Shown: piece by piece, positions 14,734 through 21,530 of the stretch | Numbering within the stretch: the stretch's first letter is position 1 | Layout: each line of letters begins with the position of its first letter | Source of the DNA: JAVBPP01 sp031549535 | GTDB lineage: Bacteria > Bacillota > Clostridia > Oscillospirales > Acutalibacteraceae | Direction: 5' to 3' | Length of the DNA stretch: 29,533 nucleotides | Assembly (NCBI GenBank): GCA_031549535.1 | Contig: JAVBPP010000080.1 | Location: 1 to 29,533 of the forward strand | Translations under genes and position numbers: made by a program | Notes under the pieces: model-generated | What the model saw: only the letters and a program-made list of their open reading frames with translations | Database searches by the model: none | What the model was told of the DNA's origin: nothing

Positions 14734-14856
14734 ATGTATGCCGAGAACGGCCGTTTAGAAAGAGATATGCTGATACAACGAGACCGGGCTTTGCAATTAA
14801 TCGAATATTGTTATGCGGCGACAGGGGATTATCACTATGTTTTCAAAGGGAAATGA
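14734..14856 (+). CDS. Possible 40-residue micro-ORF
   Basis: An ATG at 14734 opens 40 codons ending in TGA at 14854. AGGAGAG (14718-14724) lies 9 bases upstream. The peptide is charged and has no signal or known motif (MYAENGRLERDMLIQRDR, then ALQLIEYCYAATGDYHYVFKGK). It may be a small gene or the remnant of a larger one, because it sits in the AT-richer patch with the lipoprotein. The rest of 14706-14921 holds no other feature that I can support. Confidence 0.3.
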   Translation: MYAENGRLERDMLIQRDRALQLIEYCYAATGDYHYVFKGK

Positions 14857-14921
14857 AACCCGCCGTGTAGCTGGCGTTACAAATACAGTTATACCTTGTA
14901 ATAAATAGGGAGGTCTATTTT

Positions 14922-15551
14922 ATGGGAAAAGTAGAAATCACGAATCATCCGCTGATTCAACACAAAATTACGCTCCTGCGTGACAAAAACACAGGCAGCA
15001 AGGATTTCCGCCAATTGGTTGGGGAAATCGCGATGCTGATGTGTTTTGAGGCTACGCGTGATTTGCCGCTGGATGAGGTTGAAATTGAAACCCCGGTCAG
15101 CATGGCGAGAACAAAGGTGATAGCGGGCAAAAAGCTGGCCTTTGTTCCGATTTTGCGCGCAGGGCTTGGCATGGTGGATGGCGTGCTGAACATGATGCCC
15201 TTCGCCCGCGTGGGGCATATCGGTATATACCGTGACCCGCAAACTCTGCAGCCTGTAGAATACTACTGCAAGCTGCCGGAGGATATCGGAGAGCGTGAGG
15301 TAATTGTGCTGGATCCCATGCTTGCAACCGGCGGTTCCGCAATAGATGCAATCCGCGTGCTGAAGGGGCAGGGTGTGAAAAACATCAAATTTATGTGCAT
15401 TATCGCTGCTCCGGAAGGCTTACATGCGTTGACACAAGCGCATTCGGATGTGGATATTTTTTGTGCCGCATTGGACGAAAAGTTGAATGAGCATGGCTAT
15501 ATCGTCCCCGGCCTGGGCGATGCAGGTGACCGGATTTTTGGAACCAGATAA
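14922..15551 (+). CDS. upp: Uracil phosphoribosyltransferase
   Basis: A 209-residue enzyme of the usual length that makes UMP from uracil and PRPP in pyrimidine salvage. The family pattern is complete: NHPLIQHKITLLRDKNTGSKDFRQLVGEIAMLM at the start, VPILRAGLGMVDGV, HIGIYRDP, the PRPP loop VLDPMLATGGSA, and the C-terminal uracil-binding stretch ending in GYIVPGLGDAGDRIFGTR. It is cytoplasmic. GGGAGG (14908-14913) at 8 bases supports ATG 14922. I find no convincing promoter next to it and no terminator after it. It is not linked to a uracil permease here. Confidence 0.96.
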   Translation: MGKVEITNHPLIQHKITLLRDKNTGSKDFRQLVGEIAMLMCFEATRDLPLDEVEIETPVSMARTKVIAGKKLAFVPILRAGLGMVDGVLNMMPFARVGHIGIYRDPQTLQPVEYYCKLPEDIGEREVIVLDPMLATGGSAIDAIRVLKGQGVKNIKFMCIIAAPEGLHALTQAHSDVDIFCAALDEKLNEHGYIVPGLGDAGDRIFGTR

Positions 15552-15579
15552 ATTTAATATGATTCTGCTAAAAAACCTT

Positions 15580-15609
15580 TTGACAAACAGTACCTGCTGC
15601 TGTTATAGT
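15580..15609 (+). promoter_or_regulatory. Promoter of the DUF6973-like gene
   Basis: TTGACA (15580-15585) is followed after 18 bases by TATAGT (15604-15609), which has a TGT just ahead (extended -10). A leader of about 80 bases follows, with a bulged hairpin (GGGAGCGCT near 15617 with AGCGCCC near 15645). Confidence 0.65.
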
Positions 15610-15697
15610 ATCTCTGGGAGCGCTACATCTGCGTGTTGCAAAGCGCCCTAAGCGGGTTGGGACAAGCAATATCACAATTGATATGGAGGGCATCACC

Positions 15698-16627
15698 ATG
15701 GCATTATTATCACAGTTGGCAGCGTTTATGCTGTCTATCCTACTCACATTTCTACCGCAAATGCCGTTTTTGGACGTTGTGACCGAAAGATTGCAGGACT
15801 TCAGCCTCTCGCAGCAGGCGAAAGAAGCAATCACTGATACACAGCGCGCGCATGTTGCAAAAGTTATGGAACAGACAAACGCAGCTTACGGGAATCTCAC
15901 TGTGGAGGAGCTTGCGCAGCAACTGGAAGAAAAGGATGTTTTGGGCTTTGCCCCGGTTACCTGGATTCCGCAGGATTATCGGGCGCTGGCGGTGTCTTAT
16001 GTATTTGCAGGTTTTTTCAGCATTAATGATGGATTAAACCCCGTAGATGTGTTCCAGATGCAGGTCAATCTTGCCGTGGAAGCGCAGATAGTGGCCAGAA
16101 CGGCTTTTACCTTGATTGAGGATAATTACCTTAAGTGTGACGCTTGCGCTCATTTTAGATGGGCAAACAATACCACACGTCTTTTTGGATTTGAAGCCTC
16201 CCGTGTGCATTTAATCAATTATGAATTGGCGGTTCTGGTTGTGCAGCCGGTGATTCGTTATATGCAGGATCGTTTTAACGCCTTTTTGCAAGAGGGGAAA
16301 AACGAAGCGCAGGCTCGGAGCTTGGCTATGGTTGAAAGCGGCGCTTATGCCTTGAATTACCGTGAGCTTCTGCTGCAAGGCGCTGAGGATTTTGACGGTT
16401 GGAACGAAACCTTCGGTAACGCGGAAGTGATGGATCTTTGGAACAATAACCAGGGACGGTTGGCGGCGGTGAATGCCAGTTTACCGGGCGGCTCCTACCA
16501 GCAGTTTCTTGCGCATTGGGACAATGGCAGCTTGATTGTGAGTGAAACAGATGCTGACGCAACGATGGAAAAGCGGCAGTTTATCTTTGAAAACAAGAGC
16601 TTGTGGCATCCCTTGGTGAAGCCATAA
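15698..16627 (+). CDS. Unknown protein with DUF6973-like motifs
   Basis: 309 residues. I start at ATG 15698 because GGAGGG (15685-15690) lies 7 bases upstream; an in-frame ATG at 15683 has none. Residues 1-27 are hydrophobic (signal or anchor). A helical middle follows, then D148-A-C-A-H152-F-R-W155 and, about 90 residues later, MDLWNNNQGR (245-254). A D-A-x-x-H-x-x-W motif paired with a late DLWNN-x-x-GR recalls the DUF6973 domain found in secreted or toxin-like proteins. This is my recollection of the motif pair, not a search result. A Cys pair at 147 and 150 lies next to the motif. It has its own strong promoter and no functional partner nearby. Confidence 0.8.
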   Translation: MALLSQLAAFMLSILLTFLPQMPFLDVVTERLQDFSLSQQAKEAITDTQRAHVAKVMEQTNAAYGNLTVEELAQQLEEKDVLGFAPVTWIPQDYRALAVSYVFAGFFSINDGLNPVDVFQMQVNLAVEAQIVARTAFTLIEDNYLKCDACAHFRWANNTTRLFGFEASRVHLINYELAVLVVQPVIRYMQDRFNAFLQEGKNEAQARSLAMVESGAYALNYRELLLQGAEDFDGWNETFGNAEVMDLWNNNQGRLAAVNASLPGGSYQQFLAHWDNGSLIVSETDADATMEKRQFIFENKSLWHPLVKP

Positions 16628-16666
16628 AGCGATACCTGTACTGCGCAGGTAATTCTTGCTGCTTTC

Positions 16667-16695
16667 TTGACTTTTTGTGGTAGGTACTCTATACT
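16667..16695 (+). promoter_or_regulatory. Promoter of the cohesin/transglutaminase/dockerin gene
   Basis: TTGACT (16667-16672), a 17-base spacer and TATACT (16690-16695) lie 60 bases before the start codon. Confidence 0.75.
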
Positions 16696-16706
16696 ATATT
16701 TAGCTC

Positions 16707-16728
16707 ATTCTGTACAATAATACAGAAT
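16707..16728 (+). promoter_or_regulatory. Inverted repeat at the start of the transcript
   Basis: ATTCTGTA and TACAGAAT flank CAATAA, a perfect 8-base-pair inverted repeat beginning about where transcription should start. It could be an operator or a 5' hairpin that protects the mRNA. Confidence 0.5.
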
Positions 16729-16754
16729 CATTTAAATATAGGGAGAACATACCC

Positions 16755-19706
16755 ATGAAACGATTCTTCAGCATCATATTACTTTTTGCTGTTTTACTGC
16801 CGTTCTGCGCCGGCTTTGCCGAGGCTGCAACGGTTACTCCGGCCATTACAGCCGGCAGCGTCAGCGCGTACACCGGCAGCACGGTTGATGTCCCGATCAC
16901 CTTGAGTGGGAACCCGGGCATTACTGTGGCTGTTATCAAGGTGGAATATGACAGAACAAGGCTGAAGCTTGTCGGCGTAACAAACACCGGCTTGTTAAAC
17001 GCACATATGACGGATACCTCGAATGTATCGGGGTATCCGTTTTATCTTTCTTGGCAGGATGGTCTTGCAAAAACCAATAACACCAAAAACGGCGTGATTG
17101 CAAAGCTGCGCTTCCAAGTACTCTCCACGGCGAAAACCGGTTCTGCGGCAATCACATTGAAGCCCGGTTCTGGTTCTCACAGCTTTCTTAACACCGGCTT
17201 AAGCGCAAAAACGTTTCAGTATACGGCGGGGAAGGTAAGCGTTCAATGTAAGCACGATGCCGGAAAATGGGTTACAGTAAAAGCGGCAACTACTACGGTA
17301 GAGGGAAAAAAGGAGCTGCGCTGCACAAAATGCCAAACTGTGCTAAAAACGGCCGTCATTGCAAAGCTGCCGTATCTGACTCTGAGCGCAGCTGCCGTAA
17401 CACTTGCGGCAGGCAGCAGCTATACACCAACGGTTAAAATGTCCCCATCTTCAACCGTGAAATGGACTTCCTCCAACACAGCCGTGGCGACTGTCGGTTC
17501 CACAGGGAAAATTACAGCAAAAAAAGCCGGCACCACAACCATCACAGCGGTGGCCTCCGCCAGCGGAAAAAAAGCGAGTATAGCCGTTACAGTGAAGGCG
17601 GCGCCTACTGCCATTACATTGAATCGCAGCAGTTTAACACTAAACGCGGGTTACAGCGCAACCCTTTCCGCAACGATAAAGCCTTCCGGCGCGCTGAGTA
17701 CAAAAACATGGAAATCCAGCAACCCCGCAGTTGCAACAATAAGCAGCGCAGGCAAGGTGATTGGCGTCAAGGCGGGAACGGCAACGATAACCGTAACAAC
17801 GAAAAACGGCAGAACAGCCAGCTGCAAGGTCACGGTGAAGCCGCTGCCAACCACCATATCGCTCAACCAGACGAGCATTCGGCTTGGCGTGGGTGAAGCA
17901 TACACCTTAAAAGCAACTATTAGCCCCGCCAGCGCGGCGCAGACAAAGATATGGACATCCGCCAACACAAGCTGCGCTACAGTTTCCGGTGGTGTTGTAA
18001 CCGGAAGAAAAGTGGGCTTTACTTCGGTCAACGTGCAGTCAATCAACGGAAAGTCAGAACAATGTAATGTGCTGGTTATGCCTGCGCCTACGGAGGTTCG
18101 TATCAGTCGGTCAACCGCAACGGTAACGGCGGGCGGAACCGTTCAGCTCTCCGCTTCCTATTCGCCAGTTGGCGCAAGCTCCGTGAAAAAATGGTCTTCC
18201 AGCAACAATGCGGTTGCTACTGTCAACGCCAACGGCCTTGTGAAGGGGCTGAAGGCGGGTACCGCCACGATCACGGTAAGAACCTATAATGGAAAATTGG
18301 CAAGCTGCAAGTTCACCGTCAAATCCGCAACGAAGACCACGCAAGGCACAATAGACCCAATGCATAGCAGTGCAAATGTTGTTGCGTTAAAAACTGTTTC
18401 GACACAAGCGGAAACGGTGTATCAAGTAATTGAAACGGTGCTGCTCAACCGCCAGGCAAGCGTGGATGTCTCCGCTTACAATGTGAAAACTGCTGATTTT
18501 AACAAGCTGTACAGCGATGTGGTAACCGGGAATCCATATTTGTTCTATGTTTCACGGAAGTATCATTACACATATTATACAAACAGTGATATTGTAAAAA
18601 CCATTACCCCGAGCTATTTGGAATCAAAAGAAGTCAGCCAAGCGAAAAAAGAAAAGTTGGATACCGCTATTGCTGAAGCACTGAAGGCAATTCCCTCCGG
18701 GTTATCCCCTGTGGAGAAAGTGCTGGCGCTGAATGAATATTTGGTGCTCAACACAGTTTATACGAAGAATGCTGATAAATATACAACCTACCATGTGTTG
18801 GTTGATAAAACAGCTCTTTGCCAGGGTTATAGTTATGCGTTTCAATACTTGATTGAGCAGTTGGGGCTGGAATGTCAGATTGTCACGAGCGATGCAATGA
18901 ATCATATGTGGAACATGGTTAAAATTGATGGATTTTGGTATCATGTGGATGTGACTTGGAATGATTTGACCCCGGATTATTTGGGGCATGTTTCGCACAA
19001 CTACCTGTTATTGAGCGATTATAAAATAAAAGATAGCTCACATGACCATTACGGCTGGAATGCGGATGCGCCTTCAGCGAGCAGCCGAAAGTATGATAAT
19101 TATTTCTGGACACGGGTGGAGGGCAGCGCCATAGTATATCAGAACGGTGCCTGGTGCTACTTCCAATCCGCCACGCCGAACAAACAAAACCTGTTCGCCT
19201 ACACCTTTTCGAGCGGTGCGACCTCCCTGCTAGGCAGTGTAAATGCTGGCTGGAACGCCGGAACAGGTATTTATTATGATATTATTCCTTGTCTTTCTCA
19301 ATATAACAACATGCTTTATTACAACACGAAAGATGCAATCTATCGAATTAATAAAGACGGAAGCTCCACACAGATTGTCAAAGTAAGCGTTAGCGATACC
19401 GCTGGAATTTACGAGATGCATATTTCAGGCACAAATCTGCTATACCGTGTGCGCTCCAGTTTGGTGGCTACAAGCTACACAGGTTACAGCAAAAGCCTGC
19501 TGCCGAGCTATCAAAGGGGCGATGTAAATAAGGACGGCAAAATCACCGTTTTAGATGCTGTTTTGTTGCAGCGCAAAACCAGCGGTTGGAGCGGCGTCAC
19601 CATTGATACTGCGCTGGCCGATGTCAATAAGGATGGCTTTGTAAATTCCGCTGACGCCTTGTTGCTGCGCAAATATACCTCCGGTTGGAATGTAAAGATA
19701 GCTTAG
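16755..19706 (+). CDS. Secreted cohesin - Big2 x4 - transglutaminase-like - dockerin protein
   Basis: 983 residues. A signal peptide covers residues 1 to about 25. A cohesin-like domain covers about 28-162 (VSAYTGSTVDVPITLSG, then VIKVEYDRTRLKLVGV, AKLRFQVLSTAKTGSAAITL). A Cys module follows (165 to about 203: CKHDAGKW and CTKCQ). Four Big2 Ig-like domains lie at 206-284, 285-365, 366-445 and 446-526, each with the VKWTSSNTAVATV / AGTATITV pattern. A transglutaminase-like domain follows, with the triad C689 (ALCQGYSYAF), H717 (MNHMW) and D732 (HVDVTWND). The next region, about 780-915, is beta-rich. The C-terminal type I dockerin has two calcium-binding repeats from D923 (DVNKDGKITVLD) and D956 (DVNKDGFVNSAD). 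It could crosslink or cleave amides at the cell surface while docked to a cohesin protein. It has no LPXTG or SLH anchor. Confidence 0.88.
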   Translation: MKRFFSIILLFAVLLPFCAGFAEAATVTPAITAGSVSAYTGSTVDVPITLSGNPGITVAVIKVEYDRTRLKLVGVTNTGLLNAHMTDTSNVSGYPFYLSWQDGLAKTNNTKNGVIAKLRFQVLSTAKTGSAAITLKPGSGSHSFLNTGLSAKTFQYTAGKVSVQCKHDAGKWVTVKAATTTVEGKKELRCTKCQTVLKTAVIAKLPYLTLSAAAVTLAAGSSYTPTVKMSPSSTVKWTSSNTAVATVGSTGKITAKKAGTTTITAVASASGKKASIAVTVKAAPTAITLNRSSLTLNAGYSATLSATIKPSGALSTKTWKSSNPAVATISSAGKVIGVKAGTATITVTTKNGRTASCKVTVKPLPTTISLNQTSIRLGVGEAYTLKATISPASAAQTKIWTSANTSCATVSGGVVTGRKVGFTSVNVQSINGKSEQCNVLVMPAPTEVRISRSTATVTAGGTVQLSASYSPVGASSVKKWSSSNNAVATVNANGLVKGLKAGTATITVRTYNGKLASCKFTVKSATKTTQGTIDPMHSSANVVALKTVSTQAETVYQVIETVLLNRQASVDVSAYNVKTADFNKLYSDVVTGNPYLFYVSRKYHYTYYTNSDIVKTITPSYLESKEVSQAKKEKLDTAIAEALKAIPSGLSPVEKVLALNEYLVLNTVYTKNADKYTTYHVLVDKTALCQGYSYAFQYLIEQLGLECQIVTSDAMNHMWNMVKIDGFWYHVDVTWNDLTPDYLGHVSHNYLLLSDYKIKDSSHDHYGWNADAPSASSRKYDNYFWTRVEGSAIVYQNGAWCYFQSATPNKQNLFAYTFSSGATSLLGSVNAGWNAGTGIYYDIIPCLSQYNNMLYYNTKDAIYRINKDGSSTQIVKVSVSDTAGIYEMHISGTNLLYRVRSSLVATSYTGYSKSLLPSYQRGDVNKDGKITVLDAVLLQRKTSGWSGVTIDTALADVNKDGFVNSADALLLRKYTSGWNVKIA
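17368..18325 (+). repeat. Four tandem Big2 domain repeats
   Basis: Four coding repeats of about 240 bases each encode Ig-like group 2 domains. They are diverged at DNA level but share the SSN-x-x-VATV and G-x-x-T/A-x-I-x-V cores and, in units 2-4, a Cys in the last strand. Confidence 0.8.
19518..19690 (+). other. Dockerin type I coding segment
   Basis: Two 22-24 residue calcium-binding repeats (D923-G944 and D956-G978) are separated by a short linker. Each has Asp at positions 1, 5 and 12 and Asn at 3. The recognition positions differ between the repeats: V932-L933 in the first and S965-A966 in the second. Confidence 0.85.
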
Positions 19707-19718
19707 CTACAAATAAGT

Positions 19719-19758
19719 AACTCCCGCACAATCATCAAGTGTGCGGGAGTTATTTTTT
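19719..19758 (+). terminator. Rho-independent terminator after the dockerin gene
   Basis: A perfect 12-base-pair stem, AACTCCCGCACA (19719-19730) with 19740-19751, is followed by ATTTTTTT. Confidence 0.88.
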
Positions 19759-19769
19759 TAATGTAATTA

Positions 19770-20888
19770 TTAGAGTGATGCGGCAATTCGCTGTGTGATA
19801 GCGTTCATTTCGTCCATTTTTTCTTCCATGTCCTTCACTAAAGCGAACTGCGTTCTGCAGCGTACCAAGTTGTGGTCATCATAGGCGATGCGGAAGTAGG
19901 TATCTCCGTTTAGATAATCTGTTAAGAAGCGCATGCCGCATTCCAGTGTCATCAGCTTGCCGGAAAAAGCGAGTTGGCGTATTTCTTCCTCCTTCAAGCT
20001 TTTCCCAGCTTCGCTCAAATAACCCGCACAGTAGGCCTCATATAATTCCAGGCTTAGGCTAACCTTAGAGAGGTCACGCTCGTCCTCAGCGGCAGTATTT
20101 GCACCAAAGCGGATGCTGTCGCCGAAATCATACAGTGAAAGCCCGGGCATTACGGTATCCAGGTCAACAACACAGATGCCCGTGCCGCTGGCTTTATCAA
20201 AGAGAACGTTATTGAGCTTTGTGTCGTTGTGCGTTACCCGCAGGGGCAGCCTGCCCGCTTCCACCAAATTCAACAAAATGCCGGTATCGTTCCTGCGTGC
20301 GAAAGCAAACTCAATTTCGTCCCGAACATTTGCTGCGCGCCCTGCTAAATCCTGCTTAACAGCCGTTTCCAACGCCTGAAACCGGGAAACGGTGTTGTGG
20401 AAGTTGGGTATGGTCTCATATAAGGTGTGACTTGGGTAATCCGCCAGCAGGCATTGGAAACGGCCAAACGCCTGCGCCGCATTATAAAAAGTTTTCGGCT
20501 CATCAATAGCTTGGCAGGAATAGCTGTCTTCGATATAATTATAGCAACGCCAGCAACGGTCGTTGTCATCCACATAATGGGTTTTACCATCCTTTGTGTG
20601 GAACACCGTCATGGTCTCCCGTTCCGGGTCTCCGCCGGTTTTTAGAATCAATTCGCGCAGATACTGCGTTACGCCAACGATGTTGTGCATGAGCTGATCC
20701 GGATTGCGAAACACATGGGTGTTGATGAGCTGCAAAATGTAACGTTGCATGTTGCCTTTTTCCTGCCGGAATTCTAAGATATAGGTGTGATTGATATGGC
20801 CATCCGTGTTTTGATAGGCGCGGACAAATTCGCCCGGCAGGGTGAAATTTTCCTGAATGCTGTGAATATCATACAATTCTTCTGCCAA
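19770..20888 (-). CDS. NahK-like sugar 1-kinase (APH-fold phosphotransferase)
   Basis: A 372-residue aminoglycoside-phosphotransferase-fold kinase. It resembles bifidobacterial N-acetylhexosamine 1-kinase NahK from end to end: DGHINHTYILEF, RYILQLINTHVF, LRVTHNDTKLNNVLFD (HND 220-222, catalytic D222), VVDLDTVMPGLSLYDFGDSIRFGANTA (241 on, metal-binding Asp), and TLECGMRFLTDYLNGD. NahK phosphorylates GlcNAc or GalNAc at C1 with ATP for use of host or mucin glycans. The same substrate is likely but unproven, as no lacto-N-biose phosphorylase is present here. The start codon is TTG (20888), with GAGGAG about 12 bases upstream inside the end of the preceding gene. It is third in an operon after ackA and a CBM9-like gene, 6 bases after the latter's stop. 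Confidence 0.88.
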   Translation of the reverse strand: MAEELYDIHSIQENFTLPGEFVRAYQNTDGHINHTYILEFRQEKGNMQRYILQLINTHVFRNPDQLMHNIVGVTQYLRELILKTGGDPERETMTVFHTKDGKTHYVDDNDRCWRCYNYIEDSYSCQAIDEPKTFYNAAQAFGRFQCLLADYPSHTLYETIPNFHNTVSRFQALETAVKQDLAGRAANVRDEIEFAFARRNDTGILLNLVEAGRLPLRVTHNDTKLNNVLFDKASGTGICVVDLDTVMPGLSLYDFGDSIRFGANTAAEDERDLSKVSLSLELYEAYCAGYLSEAGKSLKEEEIRQLAFSGKLMTLECGMRFLTDYLNGDTYFRIAYDDHNLVRCRTQFALVKDMEEKMDEMNAITQRIAASL

Positions 20889-20894
20889 AACAGA

Positions 20895-21530
20895 TTACAT
20901 CTCCTCTTCTTTCAATCTGATTACACCAAAACGTGCCGGATTGTGGAAACCGCGTTCAGCAGAATCAACCGGAAAATAAGCGCCGTAATGCGGGTGAGCA
21001 CTTTCGTCTGCACACTTATAAAAGTTGCCGCGCAAGGAACCGGGAGAAATCGCGAACGGTTGCCCGTAAACTTCGGCGATAAGATCCTGCGGAATCAACA
21101 AACAAACGCCCCATGCCGTTTCACCGTTTTCTGTAACGGAAAAAGGCTGAATTTCCGGTTCCAGCGCAGTCATATCCCGCAGGAACACCCGTTTTTCACG
21201 CGCCTCACCGAACTGCGAAAGGTAATATCCCTTGGGGTTGATTTCAAAATTTAAATAGGCGGGATGAGAAGCGAGGGGCTGGAAAAAGAATTCCAGGCAA
21301 CTATCGCACCAAATCCTTCCGTCTCGCTTTGTTTCCTTGCAGCAAACCGGCGATTCAAAGGACCATAAACGCAGGGCAAACCCACTGCCTGCCAGCGCAC
21401 AGAGCTGCGCATAGCTCTTTGGGCGATACGGTGCACCTGTTTCCCAGTGAAAGGAGGCGATTTCCGCGGTGGGGACTTCATCCCAGCGTATCTGCTCCCG
21501 GAACACGATGCTGCTATATTCCTGTGCCAT
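20895..21530 (-). CDS. Carbohydrate-binding (CBM9-like) domain protein, cytoplasmic
   Basis: A 211-residue single-domain protein. The pattern ALRLWSFESP, then RDGRIWCDSCLEFFFQP, AYLNFEINPKGYYLSQFG, GVCLLIPQDLIAEVYG, RGNFYKCADESAHPHYGAYFPVD and FHNPARFGVIRL is that of CBM9-like domains found in many Clostridia and Bacteroidetes as stand-alone proteins. Their binding partner or activity is unclear. There is no signal peptide, so it is probably cytoplasmic and may bind a sugar or sugar-containing metabolite. Its ATG (21528-21530) shares one base with the ackA stop (TAATG), so translation is coupled. It lies between acetate kinase and a sugar 1-kinase. Confidence 0.8.
   Translation of the reverse strand: MAQEYSSIVFREQIRWDEVPTAEIASFHWETGAPYRPKSYAQLCALAGSGFALRLWSFESPVCCKETKRDGRIWCDSCLEFFFQPLASHPAYLNFEINPKGYYLSQFGEAREKRVFLRDMTALEPEIQPFSVTENGETAWGVCLLIPQDLIAEVYGQPFAISPGSLRGNFYKCADESAHPHYGAYFPVDSAERGFHNPARFGVIRLKEEEM

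Noticed and set aside
14877..14904. TTACAA-N16-TAATAA as a upp promoter
   Set aside because: Transcription would start inside the upp ribosome site, leaving no usable leader.
16633..16651. TACCTG/CAGGTA hairpin after the DUF6973-like gene as a terminator
   Set aside because: Only six base pairs with a 7-base loop, and the T-rich stretch is too far away.
17420..18046. Val/Ala/Leu-rich antisense frames that look like membrane proteins
   Set aside because: The hydrophobic look is the mirror of Thr/Ser/Lys-rich Big2 codons; no starts or ribosome sites.
17368..18325. Repeat array considered as CRISPR or a mobile repeat
   Set aside because: The repeats are diverged, in frame and about 240 bases long; they encode Big2 protein domains.
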